DNA of 64,000 nt, taken from contig NZ_CP011509.1 in assembly GCF_001027285.1 (NCBI RefSeq), positions 9,200,501-9,264,500 of the forward strand. The letters are read 5' to 3'. The position numbers and the translations under genes are program-made. The notes beneath the pieces were generated by a model. The model saw only the letters and a program-made list of their open reading frames with translations. It did no database searches and was not told the origin of the DNA. Of the stretch, positions 1 through 7,800 are shown piece by piece. How positions within the stretch are numbered: the stretch's first letter is position 1; each line of letters opens with the position of its first letter. This DNA comes from Archangium gephyra (GTDB lineage Bacteria > Myxococcota > Myxococcia > Myxococcales > Myxococcaceae).

Positions 1-1298
1 TCCGGAAGGTGCCGCCGGAGGAACTCCTGGGGCGGCGTGAAGAGGTATTCCGTCTTGTAATGCCGCGTGAACACGTCCCCGTTCACGTAACCGGCGTCCC
101 AGGTGACATCCATGAGGTACCACGCGCCCTCGATGCGCACCGCGTTCCACGCGTGGCCCTCGAACTCCCAGTTCTCGGTGGGGGTGGGGACATCACCCGT
201 GAGGGTGACGATCTCCTCTCCGACAGCCTGCCCCATCGCGGCGAGGAGGTTCGCGTAGCCCGCGCACACCGCCCTGCGATTCTGGAACACGGCCTCGGGC
301 GTCTGCGGCGGGAAGGTCCTCGAGCGGTACGCCGGCACGTCGTACTCGACGCGATTCGCCACATAGTCGTGGAGCGCCTTGATGCGCTGGAAGGGATCCT
401 TCTCGTCGCGCACGAGGTATTTCGCGACGGTGACCAGGTCCCTCTCCTCGTCACGGGGAACCGAGACGACCCGGGGGTGGAGCTGAACGGGGAGTGGATA
501 GGAGACCGTGCCACCGGCCTTGAGTGGCGTTGACGGCACGCGGCCCGCCCGCCCCATCGGGTCTTCCGGCACCTTCCGCTCGGGCTCCACCGGTTCGGCC
601 CGGACGGGCTCGGGAGGGCGCGGCTCCGACTTCCAGGAAAGGAAGACGTCCGACTCCCCCTCGTCCTCGGGCTCTTGCGTCTCCGCCGTGACGGAGGGAG
701 GGGGCTGCTCGGTGACAGTCGGTTCGGCGGGAGGCCGCACCGCAGGTGGGGGCGGCTCCTGAGGCGAAGGGCGCTGCTGGCCCGGCGTGGGGGGCGCGAT
801 GGCGATGAGTTGATCGCGGTAGGGGTTGTCCGTGGCGAGGACGTAGGCCCACTCGACGCCATCCGCCGCGGCGAAGAGGAGCCGCCGGGCGGTCTCCACC
901 TGCGGAGGCCCGGCGGCTGGCAGCATCCAATCCCCACGGGTGGAGAGCGCCGTGAAGACACCTCGAGGCGAGAGCAGCAGCGCGCCCACGAGGAACGCCA
1001 GGTTCACCGTCCACATGCGCAGCAGCAGGCGGGTCCGCAGCCGCAGCCATCGCTTCGGGCGGACCCCTCGGGCCTGGCGCCGGGGCAGGCTCAGGAGCTC
1101 CCAGGCCAGTGGGAGCCCCAGGCTCAATCCCAGGCCCGCGGCCGCCGCCCACCGTGAGGGGGCACCGTGGTGGATCGCCAGCGTGGAGGCCGCCCAGGCG
1201 CCCAGGAGCGGCAACACCAGTGCCACCCCGAGCACCCCGAGGATGAGTAGCCATGACAGTGGGCCGGGTCCGGCCGGGCGGCGAGGCGGTGGACGCAT
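1..1298 (-). CDS. Transglutaminase-domain membrane protein, 3' end outside window
   Basis: The frame runs leftward off the window edge, so only about 432 N-terminal residues are visible. The start is chosen because AAGGAGG lies 7 bases upstream of the ATG. The N-terminus has two or three hydrophobic segments (about residues 14-41, 52-72 and 94-112). A Pro/Glu-rich linker follows (about 168-250), then a transglutaminase-like cysteine-protease fold with the expected triad order: Cys345 in RRAVCAGYAN, His382 in EGHAWNAV and Asp397 in YLMDVTWD. Bacterial proteins of this type are membrane-anchored peptidases or crosslinking enzymes, and the substrate cannot be read here. It is divergent from the endonuclease-like lipoprotein gene. 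The high-scoring frames on the other strand are GC shadows. Confidence 0.82.
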   Translation of the reverse strand, partial: MRPPPRRPAGPGPLSWLLILGVLGVALVLPLLGAWAASTLAIHHGAPSRWAAAAGLGLSLGLPLAWELLSLPRRQARGVRPKRWLRLRTRLLLRMWTVNLAFLVGALLLSPRGVFTALSTRGDWMLPAAGPPQVETARRLLFAAADGVEWAYVLATDNPYRDQLIAIAPPTPGQQRPSPQEPPPPAVRPPAEPTVTEQPPPSVTAETQEPEDEGESDVFLSWKSEPRPPEPVRAEPVEPERKVPEDPMGRAGRVPSTPLKAGGTVSYPLPVQLHPRVVSVPRDEERDLVTVAKYLVRDEKDPFQRIKALHDYVANRVEYDVPAYRSRTFPPQTPEAVFQNRRAVCAGYANLLAAMGQAVGEEIVTLTGDVPTPTENWEFEGHAWNAVRIEGAWYLMDVTWDAGYVNGDVFTRHYKTEYLFTPPQEFLRRHLP

Positions 1299-1356
1299 GG
1301 AGGCGCCTCCTTGAGTCCCCCATCTTATGCGGTGTCGGAGTACCTTCGCGCTCCGC

Positions 1357-2520
1357 ATGAGACGAACGCTCCCGTTGCTCCTCCTCCCGTTGTTACTGGC
1401 CAGTTGCGAATGGGTGGCCGACCCGATGTCCTTCACCCGGGAAGAAGTGCCCCGGTTCAAGGCCCGGGCCGAGCACCCCGCACCGGTGGCGAACCCCGCC
1501 TCGCTCCGGGTGATGGCGTGGAACGTGAAGTACGGCGCCTGCCGCATCGACTTCTGGTTCGACTTCTGGGGAGACCGCGTCCAGATGTCGGAGTCCGAGG
1601 TGACCGGCTGCCTCACCCGGGTGGCGGCGCTCATCCGCGAGTACGACCCGGACATCCTCATGACGGAGGAGATCGAAGTCGACTCCAAGCGCAGCGCCTA
1701 TATCGACCAGGTGCGCTTCCTGCTGGAGAACACGAACCTCCGCTACGCGGCCTACATGTCCACGTGGGACTCGCGCTACGTGCCGTCCGAGGGCGTGGGC
1801 CGCATCAACCTGGGCAACGCCATTCTCTCGCGCTACCCCATCACCAAGGCCGAGCGCATCCGGCAGGAGGACCGCACGGACCAGGATCCGGTGACGGGGA
1901 CGTTCTACATCAAGCGGGCCATTGGCCGGGCCGAGGTGGACGTGGGCAACGGCCGGACCATCGCCGCGTACGTGGTGCACACCGAGGCGTATGACCAGGA
2001 CGGCACCAAGCAGAAGCAGATCCAACAAATCCATGACGTCCTCCGGGCGGAGACACTGCCGTGGGTGATTGGCGGAGACTTCAACGAGCTGCCGCCCGTC
2101 TGCGACGAGCGCGCGGCGGCGGGGACACCCGAGTCCTGTGTGGGCAAGCTGCGGCTCGCGGGCTTCCTGGACGAGCGCGAGAGCAGCAAGGGCACCGAGT
2201 TCGAGCAGCCGCCCTACACGCCCAGCGTGATGAAGCGCTTCTATGACGACTTCGAGCCCTCCATCACCCTGGCCCGCTACGGCGTGGGCGAGGAGAACCA
2301 GCGGCCCTTCTTCACGCACTCGGTGCTCGGGCCGGACAGCGTGAATGACCAGGGTGTGCCTGGCACCTGGAACCGCACGCTGGACTATCTCTTCATCCGC
2401 AAGGGCGAGGTGTGGACGGACACGGACGTCATCCAGGGACCCGGGCGTCTCGGGGTCCAGGGTGATGCCAGCCGTCTGTCCGATCATGCCCCCGTCGCCG
2501 GTACCTGGAGGCTGCCATGA
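1357..2520 (+). CDS. Endonuclease/exonuclease/phosphatase-family lipoprotein
   Basis: The fold is that of the DNase I-like superfamily of metal-dependent phosphodiesterases. Visible motifs are MAWNVKYG near the start of the domain, the Glu of TEEIEVD, GGDFNELPP, and a terminal SDHAPV supplying the catalytic Asp-His. I chose the ATG at 1357 over an in-frame ATG ten codons earlier because it begins a compact lipoprotein signal (MRRTLPLLLL, then LLASC). The mature protein is therefore probably lipid-anchored in the envelope. An internal Cys-rich segment (VCDERAAAGTPESC) interrupts the domain. Its stop overlaps the start of the next gene (ATGA), so the two are probably translationally coupled. 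The substrate (nucleic acid, phospholipid or phosphoinositide-like) is not determinable. Confidence 0.85.
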   Translation: MRRTLPLLLLPLLLASCEWVADPMSFTREEVPRFKARAEHPAPVANPASLRVMAWNVKYGACRIDFWFDFWGDRVQMSESEVTGCLTRVAALIREYDPDILMTEEIEVDSKRSAYIDQVRFLLENTNLRYAAYMSTWDSRYVPSEGVGRINLGNAILSRYPITKAERIRQEDRTDQDPVTGTFYIKRAIGRAEVDVGNGRTIAAYVVHTEAYDQDGTKQKQIQQIHDVLRAETLPWVIGGDFNELPPVCDERAAAGTPESCVGKLRLAGFLDERESSKGTEFEQPPYTPSVMKRFYDDFEPSITLARYGVGEENQRPFFTHSVLGPDSVNDQGVPGTWNRTLDYLFIRKGEVWTDTDVIQGPGRLGVQGDASRLSDHAPVAGTWRLP

Positions 2521-3377
2521 GAGCCCTGTTGCTTGCCGTGCTGATGAGCCTCACCCTGACGAGCAGCACCCCGGCCTTCGCACAACCCCTGCCGGCCCGG
2601 GACACCGCGGACGTGGGTCCCCGGGGCTCCTGGAGCGTGGGGGTGTTCAACCCGCTGCGCATCGCGGTCCACGAAGCCGTCGAGCTCCAGACCCATCCGC
2701 TCCTCTTCTTCGTGGCCCCCAACGTGGATGCCCGCTTCGCGCTGCTGCGCTCGCCCCTGCGGCTGACGGCCGAGGCCGGGCTGTCCATGCCCACGCTCGC
2801 CATGCGGCTGGTGAAGGGCTACCTCTTCCCCAGTTGGGACACGAGTCAGAACGACATCGGTTGGATGCTGATTCCGCGGGCGGGGCTGTTGCTCTCGGGG
2901 AATGTGCTCGAGCACGACGTGTGGACACTCCGGGCGGATGCGGCCTTCCGGATTCCACTCGGCCCCAACAGCGCCACGCCCCTCAACTCCTTCCTCACGC
3001 CGTTGGATCTCGTGCTCGCGGCACCGCTCACGGGCTTCCGCTCGCGGGTCGGGGGCGCCTATGACCACGCCTTCAACGACCGCCTGCGCCTGCGCGGAGA
3101 GCTGAACCTCTATGTGACTGGCTCCCAGGGCAATCTCATCGTCTCTGGCGAGGACGTGGGGCCCATCGCCTCCATCTCCCCGCTGGTGCTCACGGCCCAC
3201 GTGGGCGTGGACATCGCCGTCTTCCAGCACAGCCGCATCACCGCCGGCGTCCTGTGGGCCAACGCGGACCAGGGTGCCACGCGCGTGGTCGAGGGCGCCG
3301 ATGGCTTCAGCGAGCGCGTCCGCGTCCGGAGCAACGACTTCCTGCCGACGCTGGACTTCATCTGGCAGGGATTCTGA
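2517..3377 (+). CDS. Predicted outer-membrane beta-barrel protein
   Basis: I do not recognise a named family. The 286-residue product starts with a clear Sec signal (MRALLLAVLMSLTLTSSTPAFA, cleavage after AFA). It continues with alternating amphipathic segments typical of beta strands and ends in Phe (WQGF), the usual outer-membrane barrel C-terminus. There are no Cys residues in the mature part. It overlaps the preceding lipoprotein gene by four bases, so the two are likely made together and may act in the same envelope process. A bulged hairpin at 3387-3428 follows, between this gene and the convergent SDR gene. Confidence 0.72.
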   Translation: MRALLLAVLMSLTLTSSTPAFAQPLPARDTADVGPRGSWSVGVFNPLRIAVHEAVELQTHPLLFFVAPNVDARFALLRSPLRLTAEAGLSMPTLAMRLVKGYLFPSWDTSQNDIGWMLIPRAGLLLSGNVLEHDVWTLRADAAFRIPLGPNSATPLNSFLTPLDLVLAAPLTGFRSRVGGAYDHAFNDRLRLRGELNLYVTGSQGNLIVSGEDVGPIASISPLVLTAHVGVDIAVFQHSRITAGVLWANADQGATRVVEGADGFSERVRVRSNDFLPTLDFIWQGF

Positions 3378-3386
3378 TTCAGGGGG

Positions 3387-3428
3387 GCGTCTCGAGGAGC
3401 GCGTCGCGCGGCCGCGCTCCCGAGACGC
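3387..3428. terminator. Bidirectional hairpin between convergent genes
   Basis: Arms at 3387-3403 and 3413-3428 pair as GCGTCTCG and GGAGCGCG against their complements, with one bulged A and a 9-base loop. It lies just after the barrel-protein stop and just before the convergent SDR stop. There is no U-tract, as is common for GC-rich terminators. Confidence 0.6.
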
Positions 3429-3457
3429 TCATCGGGCAAGGGTTCTCCGCGCCCTCC

Positions 3458-4249
3458 TCAGCTGAGGGTGGTGACGAGGCCGCCCTCGGCACGGAGCACC
3501 GCGCCGTTCGTCGCGGCGGACAAGGGGCTGGCCAGATAGGCGACCAGACTGGCGATCTCCCCCGGCTCGATCATCCGCTGCAGGAGCGAGGACGACCGGT
3601 GTTTGGCGAAGAACTCGGCCACGATCTTGTCGGCCGGGGCCTCGGGCTCACTGGACACGCTGCGCAGGAAGTCGACGATGCCCTCCGAGTGCGTGGGTCC
3701 CGGTAGCACCGAGTTGACCGTCACCTTCGTGCCCTTCGTCAGATTGGCGAGACCTCGCGAGATGGAGAGCTGCGCCGTCTTGGTCGTCGCGTAGTGGATC
3801 ATGTCCGGAGGAATGGTGAGCGCGGACTCGCTGGAGATGAAGATGATGCGTCCCCAGTTGCGCTGGAGCATGCCCGGGAAGTAGGCCCGCGACAGCCGCA
3901 CGCCGCTCATCACATTGACGTTGAGGTAGGAAAGCCAGTCGGCATCGGAGATCTCCGCGAAGGGCTTGCTCTCGTAGATGCCCAGGTTGTTGACGAGGAT
4001 GTCGACGTCGCTCGCCTCCTTCTGGATCAAGGCCGCACCCTCGGCGGTCGCCGCATCCGCCAGCACGCCGCGGATATGCTTGCCGCCGGAGGCGCGGATG
4101 TCCTCCACCGCCTGGTCGAGCTTGGCCCGCGCGCGGCCGGTGATGAGGACCTCGGCGCCCTCGACCGCCAGCGTCCGCGCGATCTCGAGGCCGATGCCGG
4201 CCGTGGCGCCAGTGACCAGCGCGGTCTTCTTGTTCAATTGCAGGTCCAT
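3458..4249 (-). CDS. SDR-family NAD(P)-dependent oxidoreductase
   Basis: A 263-residue classical short-chain dehydrogenase/reductase, the normal length for the family. The Rossmann motif TGATAGIG is at residues 13-20, NNLG (usually NNAG) at 87-90, and the catalytic Ser about 139-140 is followed by Tyr153 and Lys157 in YATTK. The C-terminal part (EPGEIASLVAYLASPLSAATNGAVLRAEGG) matches the usual SDR ending. There is no signal peptide, so it acts in the cytoplasm. It is divergent from a LysR-type regulator across a short gap. The usual inference is that the regulator controls it. The substrate is unknown. Confidence 0.93.
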   Translation of the reverse strand: MDLQLNKKTALVTGATAGIGLEIARTLAVEGAEVLITGRARAKLDQAVEDIRASGGKHIRGVLADAATAEGAALIQKEASDVDILVNNLGIYESKPFAEISDADWLSYLNVNVMSGVRLSRAYFPGMLQRNWGRIIFISSESALTIPPDMIHYATTKTAQLSISRGLANLTKGTKVTVNSVLPGPTHSEGIVDFLRSVSSEPEAPADKIVAEFFAKHRSSSLLQRMIEPGEIASLVAYLASPLSAATNGAVLRAEGGLVTTLS

Positions 4250-4358
4250 GAGTGCTCCCAGTCAGGGTGGAGGAAGGGGCGGCGTGAGCCGTGCCGTGGT
4301 GCAACTGGAATAACCCTTGCGTGCCGGGATGAACATTCACAGGATGGTTGCAATACTT

Positions 4359-4373
4359 GTGAACGGGGTTCAC
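4359..4373. promoter_or_regulatory. Perfect inverted repeat, candidate operator in SDR/LysR gap
   Basis: GTGAAC and GTTCAC are perfect arms around a 3-base spacer, ending two bases before the LysR ATG. TTGCAA, another small palindrome, lies at 4348-4353. The position between a regulator and its divergent partner suggests an autoregulatory binding site, although the arms are closer together than the classical T-N11-A LysR box. Confidence 0.4.
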
Positions 4374-4375
4374 GA

Positions 4376-5287
4376 ATGGCGCGCATCCTCATGGAGCGCT
4401 CCGGCGAACTGGAGGTCTTCCTGCGGGTGGTGCGGGAGGGAGGCTTCTCCGCGGCCGCCAGGAGCGTGGGCCTCACTCCCTCGGCGGTCAGCAAGCTCAT
4501 CACCCGGCTGGAGACCCGGCTGGGCGCCCGCCTCTTCATGCGGACGACCCGCGCGCTGAGCCTCACCGAGGAAGGGGAGGCCTACTACCGGGCGGGACAG
4601 CGCATCCTCCAGGAGTTGAACGACGCCGAGCAGGCCGCCGCCGCGGGCGCGGTACGGGGCCGCCTGCACGTCAACGCGTCGATTCCCTTTGGCTCCCAGT
4701 TCGTCGTCCCCGCCCTTCCCGCCTTCCTCGCGCGCTACCCCGACGTCATCGTCGAGCTCAGCTTGACCGATGACGTGGTCGACCTGCTCGCCCAGAAGAC
4801 CGATGTCGCCATTCGCACGGGAGACCTGCCCGACAGCGCGCTGCTCGCGCACAAGCTCGGGCAGAGCCGCCGCGTCATCTGCGCCTCCCCCGCCTACCTC
4901 CAGCGCGAGGGCACGCCGAAGACGCCCGACGAGCTCCGGCACCACGACTGCCTGACCTTCAACTTCCGGCGCGCCCGCAGTGGCTGGCCCTTCCGGGAGG
5001 CGGGCGGCACCACTCAACAGGTCGTCACCGGAAGCGTGCAGGTGAACAACGGCGAGACCCTGAAGCAGCTGCTCCTGAACGGGGTGGGCATCGGCCGCCT
5101 GGCCCTGTGGCATGTGGCCGCGGAGCTCAAGGCCGGCCGCCTCGTCCCCTTGCTGGAGAAATACAACCCGGGCGACCTGGAGCAGATCCACGCCGTCCAT
5201 GTCGGAGGCGGGCAGGTCCCCCACCGCGTGCGGGCCTTCATCCGCCACATGGCGGACACGATGAAGGCCTCGCCGCTGGCGGGTTAG
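4376..5287 (+). CDS. LysR-family transcriptional regulator
   Basis: A 303-residue protein with the LysR layout. The N-terminal winged helix-turn-helix covers about residues 8-67 (FLRVVREGGFSAAARSVGLT, then PSAVSKLITRLETRLG). The C-terminal part is a two-lobed substrate-binding domain with segments such as IPFGSQFVVPALPAFL and VAIRTGDLPDSALL. The start chosen is the ATG after the palindrome at 4359. The open frame extends further upstream, but that extension would run through the neighbouring promoter and antisense to the SDR gene. The probable target is the divergent SDR gene. The arrangement resembles CrgA/DsdC-like LysR-oxidoreductase pairs. The inducer is unknown. Confidence 0.92.
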   Translation: MARILMERSGELEVFLRVVREGGFSAAARSVGLTPSAVSKLITRLETRLGARLFMRTTRALSLTEEGEAYYRAGQRILQELNDAEQAAAAGAVRGRLHVNASIPFGSQFVVPALPAFLARYPDVIVELSLTDDVVDLLAQKTDVAIRTGDLPDSALLAHKLGQSRRVICASPAYLQREGTPKTPDELRHHDCLTFNFRRARSGWPFREAGGTTQQVVTGSVQVNNGETLKQLLLNGVGIGRLALWHVAAELKAGRLVPLLEKYNPGDLEQIHAVHVGGGQVPHRVRAFIRHMADTMKASPLAG

Positions 5288-5444
5288 AGCGAGCGTAGCG
5301 CTCACGGCGCGGGCGAACACGTCCTATGAAAAAGTGCGGTGCAGCAGCCCTACCCAATGTACTGGTGGCCTGCGCAGCAGGACGGAGCCGAAAAGTAGTG
5401 CCTGGGCTTTGGCCCCTGATCGAAATGAGCTCCTGGAGGACGTC

Positions 5445-6251
5445 ATGCCGTTTCCATTGATGGCTCGAGTGAAGCCAGCCATGCTCACGACCCTCCTACT
5501 TGTGTCAACCCTCGGCTCGGCGGGTCCTGCCTTGGATTCGGCCACGAGCGCCTGTCGGCAGAACCCAAGCTACTGTGCTCGCGTGGCAGGCGAGGAGGCT
5601 GTGGTCCCCACCATCCAGGGTGCTGCCGAAATTGCCTCCGTAGGGGCCACGCTGCGAGTACTGGACTCCAAGACGCAGGCCGACATCGAGAGGACCTTGG
5701 AGGAGTGCGTCAATTGGGCGAATGACCAGGTCAACCGCCGCCGATTCAGCGGCAACAGCCCCTCACGAAAGCAGTGTCAGGAGGAGCTGTCCGGAATAGA
5801 CCCGTGTGGAAGAAAAGTGACCCGGGCCATGCAATTGGGCAAGGAGAAGCATGCCCTGGCCCTCCAGTGCGCAGAGGCGAAGCTGGGCGAGCTGATTCCA
5901 GGGCGCTTCAGCCGGGAGCAGCGATACCGCTACGACCCCCAGACCGGGCAGAAACAGTTGGTCAGCCGCGAGGAGGCACGAACCCTCCTGCAGCAGGGGT
6001 GCGGCGACGAACTCGAGGGGACGATCGTGCCCGACATCGTCATCCATTCGGGCAATCCGCTCGAGGCCCTGGCCGTCTACGACTTCAAGTTCCCTTGCCC
6101 CGACACAAACAAGCCCACCTGGAGAGAGTACGAGAAAGGACCCTTCGCAGGCTCGACCCAGGGAAAGATATACCTGGAGATCTTGAAGGTAGGGCCCAAC
6201 CTGATCGCACCAATACGAGGAATCATCCGGTGGCTCGAATCCCAGAAATAA
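5445..6251 (+). CDS. Candidate exported PD-(D/E)XK-like nuclease toxin
   Basis: I chose the ATG at 5445, which has GGAGG five bases upstream and begins a Sec-type signal (basic start, then MLTTLLLVSTLGSAG). This gives 268 residues. The mature protein is Cys-rich. Near the C-terminus it has a PD at residues 196-197, then 15 residues later D213-F214-K215 in VYDFKF, which matches the PD...(D/E)XK pattern of restriction-endonuclease-fold nucleases. No lipobox Cys follows the hydrophobic stretch. The next gene overlaps it by 22 bases and resembles DUF3396-type immunity proteins, so a toxin role is inferred from both context and motif. Codon use is less GC-extreme than in neighbours, suggesting transfer. 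The exact toxin family is not recognised. Confidence 0.62.
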   Translation: MPFPLMARVKPAMLTTLLLVSTLGSAGPALDSATSACRQNPSYCARVAGEEAVVPTIQGAAEIASVGATLRVLDSKTQADIERTLEECVNWANDQVNRRRFSGNSPSRKQCQEELSGIDPCGRKVTRAMQLGKEKHALALQCAEAKLGELIPGRFSREQRYRYDPQTGQKQLVSREEARTLLQQGCGDELEGTIVPDIVIHSGNPLEALAVYDFKFPCPDTNKPTWREYEKGPFAGSTQGKIYLEILKVGPNLIAPIRGIIRWLESQK

Positions 6252-7135
6252 GGCTCCACACCAAGCAGGGGGTGCTCGTGGTACGTGAGGGCGTGAGCAT
6301 TTGTTTCTACATGCGCCGCTCCCACAAGGAGATTGCCCAGGCGGTGATGCGTTCACTGGAAACGTATTCGCACGCGGTGGGGCAACAAGCACTTGGCTGG
6401 TATGTGGACCCGGAGGGAGACTGGCAGGAACTCGATGATGCGGGCTGGGACCACACCCGTCTCAAGTTGCTGGAGCGAAGCAGCCCCATCCTGAGACTGC
6501 GGGATACTCCGAGTGGCGTCAGCCAATATGCCTTCGATTATTACGGCAAGTCGCTCGACTCCCCTTTGTTCGTGAACAACCCGGGCGCGGTATGCGCGGT
6601 CTCCTTCTGGCTTCCTCCCGAATATCTGGAGACACATGGGCCCGCCCACGTACGCGAGCTGGCTCTGGAACTGGCCGCGCCGCTGCCCTTCAACTCCGGT
6701 CACGCCAGCCTTGCATTCAATTCCTTGATGCAACTCCCGGGCGGCTCAGCGGAACTCCGTCCGTGGTGCTTTCGCTACCCCGGAATGAACATCCAGTCCC
6801 TGGAAGACACCACCTGGGACATCGGCACACGGGTGCAGGGGGCATACTGGCTGACCTTCCTCGGTCAGCCAGTGCTTGGCGAGCTAGGTGGGGCCTCGCG
6901 CCTACGTGACTGCCTGTCCTCTCCGGATATCTCCGTGCGGGAACTGGAAGGAGAGCGAGCCGTCGTCACTCTGGGGGACTGGCCCGAGGCGGGCGATACC
7001 GAGGAAGGTCGCGAACTGCCGCTGCACCGCGAGTTGGCGCGCATCCTGGAGCCATGGCTCCATCAGCGGCAGAACCCTTGGAGCGGCTTCACCCAGGAGG
7101 ACGTGCGTCGATGGGAGCGCCGCTTCCTCGACTGA
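6230..7135 (+). CDS. DUF3396 (type VI immunity-like) family protein
   Basis: The predicted start is GTG at 6230, with GAGGA about 8 bases upstream. It lies inside the end of the preceding gene, giving 301 residues and tight translational coupling. The N-terminal stretch (LVVREGVSICFYMRRSHKE) lies before any ATG and looks conserved for this family, which argues against an internal ATG at about 6311. Other family-like segments are VCAVSFWLPPEYLETHG, PFNSGHASLAFN and GTRVQGAYWLTFLGQPVL. There is no signal peptide, so it would act in the producing cell. DUF3396/TsiV-type proteins are known as immunity proteins to type VI effectors. Here the partner is the putative nuclease just upstream. Confidence 0.75.
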   Translation: MARIPEIRLHTKQGVLVVREGVSICFYMRRSHKEIAQAVMRSLETYSHAVGQQALGWYVDPEGDWQELDDAGWDHTRLKLLERSSPILRLRDTPSGVSQYAFDYYGKSLDSPLFVNNPGAVCAVSFWLPPEYLETHGPAHVRELALELAAPLPFNSGHASLAFNSLMQLPGGSAELRPWCFRYPGMNIQSLEDTTWDIGTRVQGAYWLTFLGQPVLGELGGASRLRDCLSSPDISVRELEGERAVVTLGDWPEAGDTEEGRELPLHRELARILEPWLHQRQNPWSGFTQEDVRRWERRFLD

Positions 7136-7280
7136 GCGCAGTCTCGCGAGCAGGGCTCGCTCTGTCCACCTGCCTGCCCCTCAGCCCGGGCAGCCCCCCT
7201 CCAATGGCCCTCCTCGGCCCTCCCCCACGTCCGGCCGCCTTCTCCCCTCCCCGTCGATTCCCTGGAACCGCATCCCGATT

Positions 7281-7300
7281 CATATTATGGTCATAATATG
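7281..7300. promoter_or_regulatory. AT-rich perfect palindrome upstream of thioesterase/MFS operon
   Basis: CATATTAT and ATAATATG are perfect 8-base arms around GGTC, 35 bases before the thioesterase ATG. In DNA this GC-rich, a 16/20 AT stretch stands out. The length and symmetry fit a TetR- or MarR-type operator overlapping a promoter. No regulator gene of those families is adjacent. Confidence 0.5.
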
Positions 7301-7335
7301 AAGAACGGTCAGCCCAGGTACACGGAGGAGAAGTC

Positions 7336-7800
7336 ATGAACGGCCGAGTCGCTGCTCCCAAGTCCACGCGGCACCTCCAGGAGCTCGAGCGGATCCTCCG
7401 GGGCGAGGCCCCTCCCCCTCCGATCGCGAAGCTGCTGGGACTCCTGCTCACCAGCGTCGAGACGGGCCGTGTCGTCGTCGAGCTCGATGCCTCGGCGCGC
7501 CATGCCAACCCCATGGGGACGCTCCACGGGGGCGTGATCTGCGACCTGGCCGATCTGGCCATGGGCGCGTCGATGGCCACAACGCTCGAGGACGAGGAGA
7601 GCTTCACCACGCTCGATCTCACGACGAAGTTCCTCAAGCCCATCTGGAACGCGCGCCTCCGGGCCACCGGGCGCGTGGTCAAGCGGACGCGGACGCTCGG
7701 GCTGATCGAGTGCGACGTCGAGGACGAGAAGGGAAGCCTGGTGGCCAAGGTGTTCAGCTCGTGCATGGTCCTCCGTGGAGACGAGGCACGCGGGCGATGA
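7336..7800 (+). CDS. PaaI-like hotdog-fold thioesterase
   Basis: A 154-residue protein with the signature HANPMGTLHGGVICDLADLA (about residues 55-74), which matches the hotdog-fold acyl-CoA thioesterases of the PaaI/YdiI type. In these, the Gly-Gly and the later Asp/Glu help form the active site. The second half (TTLDLTTKFLKPIWN) is also typical. The start has GGAGGAG just upstream. Its stop overlaps the ATG of the MFS transporter (ATGA), so the pair is an operon. The combination suggests hydrolysis of an acyl-CoA or aryl-CoA and export of a related compound, but the substrate cannot be read. Confidence 0.88.
   Translation: MNGRVAAPKSTRHLQELERILRGEAPPPPIAKLLGLLLTSVETGRVVVELDASARHANPMGTLHGGVICDLADLAMGASMATTLEDEESFTTLDLTTKFLKPIWNARLRATGRVVKRTRTLGLIECDVEDEKGSLVAKVFSSCMVLRGDEARGR

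Noticed and set aside
9-533. Plus-strand open frame at the left edge
   Set aside because: The minus-strand frame encodes a transglutaminase domain with all three catalytic residues.
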